Origin: Echinarachnius parma
Lineage: Eukaryota > Echinodermata > Echinoidea > Clypeasteroida > Echinarachniidae
Assembly: GCA_037951105.1 (NCBI GenBank)
Contig: JBAMJV010009710.1
Coordinates: 90,863 to 154,862 of the forward strand
DNA: 64,000 nucleotides
Reading direction: 5' to 3'
Shown: positions 11,036 through 22,739 of the stretch, one piece after another
Layout: the number at the start of each line of letters is the position of its first letter
Position numbering within the stretch: the stretch's first letter is position 1
Program-made: the position numbers and the translations under genes
Notes under the pieces: model-generated
The model's input: the letters and a program-made list of their open reading frames with translations, nothing else
What the model was told of the DNA's origin: nothing
The model's database searches: none

Positions 11036-12108
11036 ATAACTGGTTTAGGTATCTGGATGATTGTTTTATTATCTGGAATGACAAACTTGGTGATATTGAC
11101 AAGTTTACTGACATTTTGCAGAAATTACATCCAGACATTCAATTTACAATTGAACGTGATTCTAAAAAAGTAGATTTTTTGGATATAACGATTATTGAAC
11201 GTGAACGGAAAATTATTACTGATATTCATTATAAAATAACGGACACTCATCAATATTTACATTTCGATTCATGCCATCCACGGCATACGAAACGCATGAT
11301 TCCATACAATCTTGCAAGACGAATCTGTACAATTGTGTCGGACAAGGATTTAAAAGAAAAGCGGCTGGATGAGCTCAGACATTTGTTGATAGATAGGAAA
11401 TATCCTAAGAAACTTATAGAAGGAGGCATATCGAGAGCCATCCAACAGGAAATTAAAGAATTAAGAAAAAAGAAAGAGCGAGAAAAATCAACTGATATAA
11501 TTCCGTTTGTTCATACGTTTAATCCAAACAATGTTAATGCTTATCAGCTTGTACAAAATACAATTCCTTGTATATTAAATGATGATAATTTTATGAAGAA
11601 AGTTTTAACTAATTCCAAAATCATTGCGAGTCGGAGACAAGCTCCAAATTTGAAAAAAATACTCACTAAATCATTACTGAGTACACGTGAAGAAGGGATT
11701 GTAACCAAGTGTACTGATCGGAGGTGCAAAACCTGCCCGTATATGCCCTCTGTGAAATCAGTCACTTTTAAACATACAAACAAAACTTTCATCCTTAAAT
11801 CATCATTCACTTGTAAAAGTAAAAATTTGATATATTGCATGACATGTAATGGATGTTCGAAACAGTATATTGGCGAAACAGGAGACGTGTTAAGGAATAG
11901 AATGACCGTCCATCGCCAACATATTCGAGATTCAAAATATCAAATTCTGAGTGTGAGCAAACATATAGCAAAATGTGCCAAAGGCATAACGCCAGAATTT
12001 ACCATTTCTCCATTTTACAAAATGAGAAATGAAAATGACATTGAAAGGAAAAACAAAGAAAGTTTCTTTATTTCTGTTTTCAAACCAGAATTAAATGCTA
12101 AGGAATAA
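11036..12108 (+). CDS. Penelope-like element: C-terminal reverse transcriptase plus GIY-YIG endonuclease (5'-truncated)
   Basis: The frame opens upstream of any ATG at the reverse transcriptase catalytic box: RYLDDCFIIWND, where YLDD corresponds to the (Y/R)xDD active site of Penelope-like RTs. It continues through DKFTDILQKLHPDI and KKVDFLDITI, a long basic linker, and a C-terminal GIY-YIG domain with LIYCMTCNGCSKQYIGETGD followed by LRNRMTVHRQHI and a CxxC-type pair (CKTCPYM). The fold and order are typical of GIY-YIG-containing Penelope elements, which copy themselves by target-primed reverse transcription in the nucleus. The fingers and most of the palm are missing, so this copy cannot be autonomous, yet the remaining ~357 codons contain no stop, which suggests a fairly recent insertion. 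TAA ends the frame at 12106-12108. Confidence 0.9.
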
Positions 12109-12374
12109 AAAGTTGAATTTGAAAGATTCCGCTATATTTACATGCTCTGCTTTTTTATTTATTTTTTTAATTTTGTTTATCTAATCATTTGTATTGATTT
12201 GTTTATAAAAGATAACAAAAATGTTTTTGTTTATATTCGAAAATGTTTGGCAATCACACAACAATAGAATATGAAGCGCGTTGTACACATTACAATGCGT
12301 TTTTCATAATGATGTTGTTATTATTATTATTAATTACGCGTTGTCAAAACATTGTACACATTACAATGCGCTTT

Positions 12375-12423
<49 letters not shown>

Positions 12424-12467
12424 GTATTATTTGGTTGAAAAAAAATAGTAAGATTTTGCCAAAATCC
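12109..12467. other. Penelope 3' flank with short direct repeat and (TATC)n
   Basis: A/T-rich. GTACACATTACAATGCG occurs at about 12283 and again at 12355, with GCGTTGT preceding in both. A (TATC)n run covers 12373-12421. The end of the Penelope 3' UTR cannot be fixed. Confidence 0.55.
12373..12421. repeat. (TATC)n microsatellite
   Basis: About 12 TATC units downstream of the Penelope-like element, same phase and orientation as the upstream run. Confidence 0.95.
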
Positions 12468-13014
12468 TTAAAGGGGTAGTACAGTTTTGGTAAGGCTGAA
12501 CTTTAGTAACCAAACCTGGACAGTAACATTATAAACTAATAGTTATTACTCCACCATGCTCGAAAGGTATACAAAATTACAAACGACTAAGTAAAACGCC
12601 TGTTATCATTCAAAAAGAGCCATTAAAACACAAGAGGGCGCTTTCTAAAAAGGCATTGGTTTCAACCATTATTTTTTCATACAAAATAATGCATGTGATG
12701 TTCTATTGAAATAATGATTAAGTAGATAGATCATCAACAACTATTTAAAAAACACTTTTGACAATTTTTTAAAAAGTGTAAGCATTTTTTTAATTTTTTG
12801 AAAAAAATCATCTAATTATTTGGGCCCAAAATAATTATAAGATCAAATATATTTATTGATATTTCAGCCGTTTCTGGACCGATTTTGACCAAATAAAGTT
12901 TATTCTGCCATTAAAATTTCATGTTCTCTCGAATTCGACACTCAGTTTTTCATTATCTCACAAAAAATTGTGATGTGCAGCGCCCTCTCTACCAAAACTA
13001 AACTACCCCTTTAA
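12468..13014 (+). mobile_element. MITE family A, copy 3 (full length, TTAA-flanked)
   Basis: Bounded by TTAA at 12468 and at 13011. Left end AAGGGGTAGTACAGTTTTGG; right end, reverse-complemented, AAGGGGTAGTTTAGTTTTGG. Internal landmarks: GTAACCAAACCTGGACAGT, CTCCACCATGCTCGAAAGG, CAAGAGGGCGCTTTC, and GGCAGAATAAACTTTATTTGG on the opposite strand. TTAA duplications are typical of piggyBac-mobilised elements; no transposase is present. Confidence 0.85.
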
Positions 13015-13069
13015 TCCCCGGAGTTTCGGTCCCCCGGACCCTCTATTATGCCCCTATCCATAGGCGTAC

Positions 13070-15411
13070 CCATGATTCAAAATATTAAAATAACCCGTTG
13101 AATGCCCGCCATTCGTTACACAACTACTTATATCTTTTTATAAAATCTGTACCCAATTACAAAAATATTCACAAAATCCAAACAGTTGTAATACATGAAA
13201 TAAATACTTGTGTGAAAACAGAAAATCAACGGCGCCTAAAAATCCAACAGATTTATTCACATAATAAAAAAAAACATATCATCTATTAAACGTACTGCTT
13301 CCCCTATATTTCTATTTTGTTTATATACATGTACCCAACTTAATCATTATTAATTATTTCCCCAAGTACTTCTTTTATTCTCTTTGCTAAAACGTTCAAG
13401 ACAATCTTATAATCAACATTTAAAAGAGTTATTGGTCTATAATTGTTCACAAATTAAAACATCTTTACATTCCTTCTCAATCAATGTTATGACCCCTTGA
13501 GAGAAGTTAACAAATCTCCTCTATCAAAAGCTTCATTAAATGCGCCTACCACCATGTCTCCCAAAATAGCCATACAGTGCAATGAAATTCTACAGTACAA
13601 CCGTCATTACCCGGTGATTAAATGTATTAAATTTAATTGTCTTTAAAACATGTTGCATTATGGCATTCTTCTTTTAACAGTTTACCTGACTCTCCCAACA
13701 TAATTTAGGTATAACTTTTACAAATATAGTATCACTTTCATACAATAATTTATAAGATTTTTGATAAAACATTTAAATCACATTTAATATATGATTTTTT
13801 ATCTTGTATAATTTCCCCCTCTTCATTATAAATCTGTCTTATTACAATTCTCTCTTGTTAGATTTTAAAAGCTGTTCAAAATACTGAACATTCCTTTCTC
13901 CCTCTTCAAACCACCTGCCCGGGACCTCATCATTGCCCCTTGATTATAATAATCATAAAACTCCAATCGTTTCTTATCAATTTGTTCACTTATAAATTTA
14001 ATGGGTGGATTGACGAATTGTCCTTCTAAATCTTCCACTTCTTGTTCTATCTTTTCAATCTTTTCTCTTCTCATCTTAGCTTTTCCAGAGAAGTATCTAA
14101 TAGTATATTTACTCACCTTCATTTTAATAAAATCCCAAAATATATATTTATTCCCAATGTGTAGACGCAATTTCTTATCTAAATTAAAATCTTCTCTTTT
14201 CATCCCCTCAGCAAATGCCTTGTCCAAGCACAAACTATTATTTTCAATATGAACACAGTTTATCTACCATATGCCTAAGTTTATTCCTAATGCCAGAATG
14301 AACCAGTGTAATTGATATCAAAATATCACTTCCCCTTACTAATTTTTCCAATTTGATGATATGATCCAAACTACTTTGAACGATACGGGCCATTACTCTC
14401 TAAAAGTAAATTGTCTTCCTTGAGGAATTCGTTTTCTCCATATATCTATCAAACCATACTTAGAAAGAAAATCCATCAATTAATCTCAAAACTTTGTTTT
14501 AAATGCAACATTGTAGCCCTCATAATCAAACTCAAAATTCATTATAAACCCCTCAAAAAAAGTTCGGAAACTCAACTTTGATCGATTATATCACTCTTAA
14601 TGTCAAATTGTATTTTTTTTCCTTTTAGTGTCATTGCAATGCATGATGATTAACACGCTTCAACATGATGTTGAATTTCATAATGATTATGTAAAGTAAA
14701 GTACTAAAATATCCCCACAAAAAGTCGTTTTTGGATGCAACGCCTTCAATTTCACACAATCAAATGCATTTTGTTTACATTTTGCTGTCGATCTTCCCCA
14801 ATATTCACCTTAATTGTACCTACCCGGCTTTCATAATCATTCCAAGTGAGGTGATATGGGTGTCAGACATTCCAACTGAAGTTTTTTGGCGCATTTTGTG
14901 ACATTTCACTTCTGACATTCCCCCATTCTTAAATATACTGCGCATACCACGTGCTCGTGATGCTTATGAATTTGGTATCATTTTAAAGAGGTATACACAC
15001 TCTTTCAAGTGATACAAAATACAACCATTATGATTTCATAAGAAAATAGATATAATCGATCAAACTTGAGTTTCCGAACTTTTTTTGAGGGGTTTAGTAT
15101 TAAAGTCTCCTCATAATAAAGTTATATAATCTCGAACTACTAAATTAGAAATTACTCAAACTCCAAACAACTAACCTTTTCTTTGTAGGAAAAATAAACA
15201 TTACCTTACAATACCTTTGCTCCTTCAACTTTTCCTTTAAAAAAATGTATTTCCCCTCTCCATCTTTTATCGTTTTGTATATCTTAAAACCAAAACTTTG
15301 AGTAACAAGGACTATAGAACCCCTCTAACATGATTTGTCCCATGACTAAAAATCATTGGCCCTCCCCAATCTGACTTCCAACTATCCTCAACCTCATAAC
15401 TACTGTACGTT
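13070..15411 (-). pseudogene. L1/Tx1-like LINE relic (endonuclease to mid reverse transcriptase), interrupted by a MITE
   Basis: On the - strand this is homologous to the better preserved copy at 47898-52420: for example CGTTGAATGCCCGCCATTC (13098) and TCAACGGCGCCTAAAAATCC (13227) recur at about 50188 and 50335. The RT part is heavily decayed with many indels. The longest open piece (13865-14233) reads FISEQIDKKRLEFYDYYNQG, the linker between endonuclease and RT that is deleted in the 50 kb copy. The endonuclease part resumes after a MITE (14547-15094) and stops near 15411, beside a (CA)n repeat, so the copy is 5'-truncated. Its 3' half is missing beyond 13070. Confidence 0.85.
14547..15094. 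mobile_element. 548-bp TA-flanked MITE (mariner-like) inserted in the L1 relic
   Basis: Terminal repeats of about 45 bp: AACCCCTCAAAAAAAGTTCG then GAAACTCAA(C/G)TTTGATCGATTATAT at both ends in opposite orientation. Flanked by TA on each side. The interrupted LINE sequence (TTCATTATA / GTATTAAAG) is continuous in the related LINE near 51625, confirming the boundaries and a TA duplication. The TA duplication points to Tc1/mariner transposases. Internal sequence non-coding. Confidence 0.9.
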
Positions 15412-15430
15412 TCACACGCACACGCACACG

Positions 15431-15476
<46 letters not shown>
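15410..15476. repeat. (CA)n microsatellite at the 5' end of the L1 relic
   Basis: CACACGCACACG variants grading into pure (CA)n, ending at CACATACATA. It directly abuts the truncated 5' end of the LINE relic, as a CA tract also does at 40826. Confidence 0.9.
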
Positions 15477-15478
<2 letters not shown>

Positions 15479-15684
15479 TAATATACGCACATCCAAACGA
15501 AATCGTAAGCAGCGTACATTATAGTATATTAGTTTTAAATTAATTTCGCCTCGTCAAGTCAAAAGTGTTAAGATTTGAAATTGTTCAAAATGAGCAGCCA
15601 ACTAGAAATTAACATTTGACTGAGTTACATAGTGTATAATTGCAGATCTACATAATTATATAGTTAGACAATTTTGTGTATTTC

Positions 15685-15935
15685 TTAAAGGGGTAGTTGA
15701 GTTCTGGTAAGGAGAGTACAGTTTTGGTGAAACTTAATTTTAGTAACCAAAACCTGCATCATTACATTACAAACTAATAGTTATAACTAGAAAGGAACAC
15801 AAAATTACAAATGACGTAGTAAAGATCATGTTATCATTCAAAAAGAGCCGTTAAAACGTAAGAGGGCGCTCTCTAAACACTCATCGGTTTCAACCATTTT
15901 GAATAAAATATTGTGCATGTGATGTTAGATGATGG
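15685..15935 (+). mobile_element. MITE family A, copy 4 (left half only)
   Basis: Starts with TTAAAGGGGTAGTTGAG at 15685 and keeps the landmarks GTAACCAAAACCTGCATC and AAAGAGCCGTTAAAACG; similarity fades after GTGCATGTGATGTTAGATG. The right half is missing. 15477-15684 is A/T-rich with no recognised feature. Confidence 0.75.
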
Positions 15936-16424
15936 GGTGTGAAATTAATAAACAAAAAATTGGCCCGATATATATTTTACCCAAAAAACCATTGTTCATA
16001 ATTTTGCCCGAGAACACGATGTCGCTGTCCACATAGTATTTTGTAACAATATGTGCTGAAGATTGATCTCTCGAATGTCACTCTTTTCAAAACTCCCGGG
16101 ATAGGCAGGCAGTATAACCCTTGCGTCGAATATATTATTGTTTCTCTCTCTCTCTCTAAACAAAAAGAAGAAACGATGCACCCATTCCTGTTACTGGTTC
16201 GTAACTAATTACAGAATTATGTCAGAATGTGACAATTTTCATTCTCTTTCCTAATAATTTCAGGTGGTCAGCGCGCTGATAACGTATTTCACCATCCTCC
16301 TGCAGTTTAAAGGAACCAGTCAGACCGACGTCACAACGACGACGATGACGACAATGACTACGGATGAATACACGACGGCATAAAAAACGTCGTAGAAACG
16401 GGGCTAACGGAGTAGAATCTACTT
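15936..16424. other. Unassigned sequence
   Basis: No gene or clear repeat recognised. A (TC)n run lies at 16143-16157, and a CGACGACGATGACGACAATG tract at 16337-16360 gives a spurious basic frame on the - strand (16222-16443). Confidence 0.4.
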
Positions 16425-16426
16425 TA

Positions 16427-17266
16427 CCGTATGTCCCCAACAAAATTACAATCAGACTTTCTGTAACGATAACTTTAAAGAAAATAGATCAATCATGATG
16501 CTATTTCAGGGTATGAAACTATAACTTATTACCTACATCTTGCAGAAAACCCTATTCGATTTGCTTCAGTAGTCATGGAGAATGGGGATCTTTAGAAATC
16601 ATTGTCATGGGTCCGTTTCTTCCAAGTTTGACATGATGGGTGCTCTTTGCACCCATCATTGCTCACAATTGTCAGGGCAACTAACAAATTAATTCAAACT
16701 CTGTGCATACCTTTGTATCAATGGTGTGTACTCGTGTGAGTTTTTGTTGTTGAAAGATGTATTGATCTCTCAGGGAAAAAAAAAACATAAGAGAAAGCCA
16801 TAAAGGAGGAAGAGCTCAAATCAAGTCTTCCATGAGTTAATGATTTAATTTCATTCTTTAACCATTCATTTTCACACCTTACCAATGTTTGCAAAACTCA
16901 TAAATATGATTCCCCTTTACTTCATTGCATTCATTGTTTCTTTCGTTAGTTGAAAATGAAAGGAAACCAGCAGTCACTTTCTCAAAAGATATTTTGAGCG
17001 AGAACAAAATGAACAACTTCGTATTTGTAAGGCGTGAACACAATGGACAACGCGTCTCCGTGACATAACCTGGAGGGAAGGGACATCTGACATGATTTCT
17101 AAAGATCCCCATTCTCCATGACCACTGAAGCAAATCGAATAGGGTTTTCTGCAAGATGTAGGTAATAAGTGATAGTTTCATACCCTGAAAAAGCATTATG
17201 ATTGATTTACTATTTTTTAAGTTATCGTTGCAGAAAGTCCGATTGTAATTGTTTTGGGACATACGG
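16427..17266. mobile_element. 840-bp inverted-repeat element, TA-flanked
   Basis: Arms 16427-16610 and 17090-17266 are reverse complements with scattered differences: CCGTATGTCCC, ATTACAATC(A/G)GACTTTCTG, GATTTGCTTCAGT, GAATGGGGATCTTTAGAAAT. The ends begin CCGTAT and are flanked by TA, like the element at 829-1609. The central 480 bp is not coding; a 127-codon frame there spans the arm and has no recognisable family. Confidence 0.75.
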
Positions 17267-17548
17267 TAGTCTTCGAAGAAACAGCAAAGGAGTCGATGTA
17301 TAGAAATTCGCGAAACGACATAAAATGCCGCCCGAAAGTCAAAGAAACGGCATGGAAATGACGTAAGAACGTCACGGACGTCACGAAAAAGAATGTCAAT
17401 TGATTGGTAGTAAAGATGCAGGTAATAATTATCTGGAACTTTGCTATTTCTAATGAAGCGTCTGCTTTTGATATTTTCGGGTTGAATTTTGTTTGATTAA
17501 ATTTGATTGCAACACAACTCTTACATTAAAATCAAATTTTAATCAAAT

Positions 17549-18088
17549 AAGTCGTGTTGAGTATTGGTAATTCCCAATGTGCCCAAAGTGCCCCCCGATA
17601 TTTTTTGTGAGATAATGAAAAACTGACTGTCAAATTCGAAAGAACATACAATTTTAATGACAGAATTAACTTTATTTGATCAAAATCGGTTCAGAAACGG
17701 CTGAAATATCCATAAATATATTTGTAATCAAAATGTTTTTCACCGGCAATCACCGGGCGATATTTTTAGAAAAAATTCAAAAAATGCTCGAAGACTACTT
17801 TGAAAAAAAATCAAAATAGGTTTTTAAAAAGTCGTTGATGATATCTCTATTGAATCATTATTTTAACAAACATTAAATAACAATTTTGTATGAAAAAAGG
17901 CTAAAACCAATGATTTGTTAAAATAGCGCCCTCTTGAGTTGTAACGGCTCTTTTTTAATGATACTTAGTCGTTTGTAATTGTGTATACTTTTCGAGCATG
18001 GTGAAGTTATAACTAATACTTTGTGACGTAATGGTGCAGGTTTTGGTTACTAAAGTTAAGTTTGACCAATACTCAACTATCCCTTTAA
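17549..18088 (-). mobile_element. MITE family A, copy 5
   Basis: Reverse orientation. Begins GTTGAGTATTGGTAATTCCC and ends ACTCAACTATCCCTTTAA at 18088. Shares CACCGGCAATCACCGGGCGA with copy 2 (same subfamily). TTAA is present at the right end only. Confidence 0.85.
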
Positions 18089-18490
18089 CATTTTGAAAAG
18101 GACATAATGTTATTGTTCACAATGTGTGAACTGTGTATGAGCTGGTCTCATCGGCGCATGCTGTACTGAAATAACTGAAACGGCTGTATGTAAATAATGT
18201 TAAGATTGTGTTAGATCTGATGCTGTTTATAAGTATCGGTTTATTAATGTTTGTAAGTATCTAGTTATTAGTATTTTGTAATATATAAAAGCATATCGTA
18301 GTGTTTCATGGTTTGTTTAAACTCAAATATAAATGTTATTTTGTGAGGAGAATAATAACTTTGATTAATCAGACAAGCATTAATTGTGTATACTCATTTT
18401 CATCTCAATTTGAATAAGGCTACATAATTAAAACGAAAATGTTTGATTTTGACTGTACTCACTTTGCTTATTTGATTGGTTTTGTTGTTT
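18089..18490. other. Unassigned A/T-rich sequence
   Basis: No ORF or repeat boundary recognised. Contains TTATAAGTATCGGTTTATTAATG-like iterations near 18227-18270. Confidence 0.4.
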
Positions 18491-18494
18491 AATC

Positions 18495-18581
18495 CATGGC
18501 GTAGCGTGTTCGGACTGATGGGGGCCGGGAGGGGGGGGGGGGCGCACCCCCTCCCCCTTGCCCTCCGTAGCTACGCCACTG
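18495..18581. mobile_element. Short hAT-like MITE remnant
   Basis: Ends CATGGCGTAGCGTG and, reverse-complemented, CAGTGGCGTAGCTACGG, with G and C tracts between. The CAGTGGCGTAGC terminus recurs at 21879-22096 and is typical of hAT-type MITEs. Target duplication not resolved. Confidence 0.6.
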
Positions 18582-19482
18582 TATGACATTAATGTTTCAT
18601 TGTTTTGCCTTGCCAATTTGTCCTTTTGATTAAACATAATATCGGGATTTTGTTGATAAATAGACATATTACAGTATAGCTCAATGTTTTTATTTTATTT
18701 TCTTAAATAGCGCCATCACATATGATAATTTAACGCCGAGTGGAATTAATCACGAAAAGGCACGGAAGTACAATCATGTACTATGTGCCGATTGTAACCA
18801 ACATATAACCTGGAAATCGTATTGGCTAATTGTTAATGATACGAACGGTGGTACTTGCCCTAGGCGTAGGAGGCAGATGGGCTGGGGGTGGGGGGGGGGG
18901 GGGGGGGCGGCTACAGCCCCCCTTGGAGTTTCGAAAATGCCCGTGTTTAAAAAGCAAAACCATGTCATATGATTACAAACAGTATATCCTTTTCGGGCTG
19001 TTAATCGTTATATCCTTCCCTTTGTTTGGCTTGTCGGGAATATGGGGAAGATGGTATTAGGGCCAAAGACCTTAGTCCCCTGGAGAAAAAAAAACGGGGC
19101 CCGTTCGTCCATGGTACATTGTACTTGCTAACATGCGATACCAAATAACATTCACAATTTGAGAACATGTCATCGCGTGTATATTGCCAATGTTTGGTAT
19201 ATAGCGTACACATAATCCTCCCTAGGACTAGCCCAACTGAAAATGTATAGTAGACTAATTATAACAGACTATAATAGACTAAGAACAAGAGTTGGTAATG
19301 TATTACGTAATATACTAATTATGTTGTGTACAGGCACGGTGTTTTTGAGGGGATATTTGCCTTCTATTTTAGATTAACCAAAACCCAAAGTGATAAAATA
19401 GTTCATTCATTACCTTTCCGAAGGTCATGGAGGTGCTGAATCACTAAATTGATACGAATAGGAAGGAAATAATGGTTGCGTA

Positions 19483-20244
19483 TACACTACTCACAAAAAG
19501 TAAGTACCCCCCTATTATTTTTTTCCCATATATCTCAAAAAGTATTTCACCGATTTTGATCATTCAAACGGTAATGGATGCGCAATTTCCTTACGCACAA
19601 TGTGAGTGGTAAATGGTGGCCATAGCATTACGTTTTCATCATCAAAATATGAATTTTCTAAAAACAAAGTGCAACAAAAAAAGTTGCACTTTCAGTTTTA
19701 TGTGGCATAGTGGGTACATTTTGTCTTCGAGTAAGCATCTTCATTGAAGATGACCCGACACACAAATCTATTATGTAATCCAGTACTACTGCTGCATTGT
19801 TCTTAGTGACACCATTTGTCTAAAGCATGCATTTTTCTAAAACAAAAGGCCTTTCAATATGAAATTGTTGGGGATTTGAGTGGCCGAAGTCATGTCCTGT
19901 TTTCATCTTTATTGGAGTTGGCCTAGTTCACAAATCTGATATGTAATTCAGTACTACTGCTGCATTGTTCACAGTGGAACCAGTAATGTTTTCAAAAGCT
20001 TACTCGTATACAAAATGTATCCACTATGCCACATAAAACTGAAAGTGCAACTTTTTTTTGCACTTTGTTTTAGAAAATTAATTTTTTGATGGTAAAAACG
20101 TAATGCTATGGTAACCATTTACCACTCACATTGTGCGTAAGAAAATTGCGCATCCATTACCGTTTGAATGATCAAAATCGGTGAAATATTTTTTGAGATA
20201 TATGAAAAAATGCTAGGGGGTACTTACTTTTTGTGAGTAGTGTA
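19483..20244. mobile_element. 762-bp palindromic TA-flanked MITE (mariner-like)
   Basis: Left end TACACTACTCACAAAAAGTA; right end is its reverse complement, each flanked by TA (19481, 20245). Arms pair over about 270 bp, including AAAGTGCAA(C)AAAAAAAGTTGCACTTT and GTGGCATAGTGG. The inner loop has two diverged direct units containing AGTACTACTGCTGCATTGTTC (19789 and 19955). Non-coding. Confidence 0.9.
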
Positions 20245-20248
20245 TAGG

Positions 20249-20816
20249 TTAAAGGGATACTTGAGTTTTGGTATAGAGGGCGCTACACAAAATAATTTTT
20301 TGTGAGATAATGAAAAACTGAGTGTTAAATTCGAAAGAGCATACAATTTTAATGACAGAATAAACTTTATTTGATCTAAATCGGTTCAGAATGGCTGAAA
20401 TATCCATAAACATAACCATTTGTAATAAATATTCGACAATTTTGAACCAGCCGTTAAAAATATTTTTTAAATGCTTCCTCTTTTAAACAATTTACAAAAG
20501 AGGTATTTAGATAGTTGTTGATTTGATTATCTATCTATCTAATCACTGTTTCAACAAAATATTAAATGCACAATATTTTATTTTAAATGGCTGAAACCGG
20601 CTGAGTGTTTTAAGAGGCGCCCTCTTGATTTTAACGGCTCTTTTTTTAAATGATAGCAGGCTTTTTACTTAGTCATTTGTAATTTTGTATTCCTTTCGAG
20701 CATGGTGGTGTTATAACTATTAGTTTGTAATGTAATGGTGCAGGTTTTGCTTACTACCAAAACTGTACTCTCTTTACCAGAACTCAACTAATTTATATCC
20801 CTTTAATCAAATTGCC
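20249..20816 (-). mobile_element. MITE family A, copy 6 (TTAA-flanked)
   Basis: TTAA at 20249 and 20813. Begins AAGGGATACTTGAGTTTTGG and includes GAGGGCGCTACAC and GAGCATGGTGGTGTTATAAC. It starts four bases after the end of the palindromic MITE, so the two insertions are adjacent. Confidence 0.85.
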
Positions 20817-21235
20817 AATTTATTTATTGAGCATTCATCGCCAATAGCGTAACAGATTCATTTCAAACTCACCATGACTAGGTTTCAAGCTCATAGTATA
20901 ATATGATAACGATTATGAAAGCAGCCTTGACGATTACTATGTAGGCCTACTTATATAAATATATTTTAACTATAGATTATATTAATGGATTTCTCCGATT
21001 TCATTTTTGTTTTACTTCCTGTACGTGTCCGGAGAAAATGAAAGTTAGTCAGGATGTCACGAGTTGCATAATTGTTTCCCATTTGGGGGTGGAAAAACCG
21101 ACAATTGGTAAAATGATATATGATCCACAATTAAACACATAGTTGGTGATGCTTGAAATAAAAACATATTTACTTGATAGTGAACCATGAATTGTTACTT
21201 CATTTTCCCGAAAAAAGGATACATAATGGAACGAA
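20817..21235. other. Unassigned sequence
   Basis: No gene, RNA or repeat recognised on either strand in this 0.4 kb. Confidence 0.4.
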
Positions 21236-21536
21236 CGCAGTGTTTCAAAGTGTGAACACAAAATGTGGATCGTATTGTCAACACACTGTGAATACTGTGA
21301 ACACACTGTGAGTGTGAGTACACATTGATACGCCCTTTGTTCGCAGTTTGATACATTATGTCATGCGCATATTTCGTATCACAGTTGTAAATAGTGCACT
21401 CACAGTGTGTGTCTATTTTGGTGCTCACACTTTGCAATCACAGTGTGAACACACTGTGCTCTGTATCACAGTATGCATATTATACTGAGTATGTCACAGT
21501 GTGTTTCCCCTGTGTTCACAGTGTGTTCATTATGTG
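21236..21536. repeat. Cluster of CACAGTGTG/CACACTGTG motifs
   Basis: At least ten short, mostly palindromic variants of GTGAACACACTGTGA and TCACAGTGTGTTCA are packed into 300 bp without a fixed period. Frames across it are interrupted or repetitive. It could be a degenerate minisatellite or a clustered binding site region. Confidence 0.6.
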
Positions 21537-21878
21537 AGATACTTTCTTCGTGACAGGGAACTGGATGCAGTCATGAGGAGGGGGGGGGGGGGGGGGGGGG
21601 TGGGAGTGCAGTCTCCCCTTACCCCGTATCTACGCAATTGGTATACATACACAATGTTGCAGGTGATATCGCTGTATATATGGATTATTTATACAATCAT
21701 TCAGTTCCGATACACAAGAGGAAATGAAGCCAGTTGGGTTTAAGGGAAGACGCGAACTTGAAGAGAGACAAAATACATGTACTAAAGAGAACGAATCTAA
21801 AGAAATTTCAAATAGCTCGTATTTTCCTTTCTAGTGTGCACTCACATATTTCTTAGTCACTATAAAGTGCCCGAAAGT

Positions 21879-22096
21879 CAGTGGCGTAGCGTGATCAGAT
21901 TTTTTGTTGGGGGGGGGGGGGGAGCATGATAATTATTGGGGGCAGGGGGGAGCACATCTCATTTATTTCTTTATTTGTTCACAGGTTTTACTCTTTTGTT
22001 TTTGTTTTTTAATTATTCATTTCGTCAAATTATTAGGGGTGGGCACATGCCCCTAGTTAGTAACCCCCCCCCCCCCCCCCCGTAGCTACGCCACTG
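21879..22096. mobile_element. hAT-like MITE with G and C tracts
   Basis: Left terminus CAGTGGCGTAGCGTG; right terminus, reverse-complemented, CAGTGGCGTAGCTACGG. The middle has ATTATTGGGGGCA and a 17-C tract. The sequence at 28800-28965 looks like a diverged relative. An exact 8-bp duplication was not seen. Confidence 0.7.
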
Positions 22097-22413
22097 CTGA
22101 ACGAATACTTGCTCAGGGGGTAATTATATTATCTGACTGTCAATCGATCAGAAATAAATCAGCCGAAGGAAGGTTCATCGAGTCTCTATTCGTCTCTATT
22201 CATTCGAGTGGAAATATATCTATTTTAAACTCACTTGTATTCTTTCTTAATAAAAAAAACAAAAAAACATGTCATCATATAAATTATGATAATGATAGTG
22301 AATAATGAACGTTGTAACAATGGTGGTATTGATGTGGCAAAATGACGTGTCTTGTTGTGCCTGTAATCCTGTATCATGTTATGATAATGGTGATAGCGGT
22401 GATGATGGTGATT

Positions 22414-22419
22414 ATCATA

Positions 22420-22484
<65 letters not shown>

Positions 22485-22535
22485 ACTGATGATGATGATG
22501 ATGATGATGATGTTGATGATGATGATGATGACATG
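22414..22535. repeat. (GAT)n microsatellite
   Basis: About 120 bp of (GAT)n with minor interruptions. It yields poly-Asp and poly-Met frames on the + strand and poly-His on the - strand, none of which is a gene. Confidence 0.95.
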
Positions 22536-22739
22536 ATGACGCTGTCGTCAATGATGTTAATGATGTTCATAATCTTGATTATTTAAAAATTATATAATAA
22601 TTACACTGTTTTCGGAAGAAAATTCCAAATATAATTTCCATAAAGACCTTCGGAGCTATGCTACATTTCGCACTACATTCAAAATATTATTCTGACAAAA
22701 TCCCCAACAACCTTCACATTCATCGTCAAATTTATGTTC

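Noticed and set aside
16222-16443. Arg-rich - strand frame (73 codons)
   Set aside because: Caused by a CGACGACGATGACG tract; lies at the edge of a MITE and has no recognisable domain.
22231-22586. Long poly-Asp/poly-Met (+) and poly-His (-) frames
   Set aside because: They are translations of the (GAT)n microsatellite on both strands.
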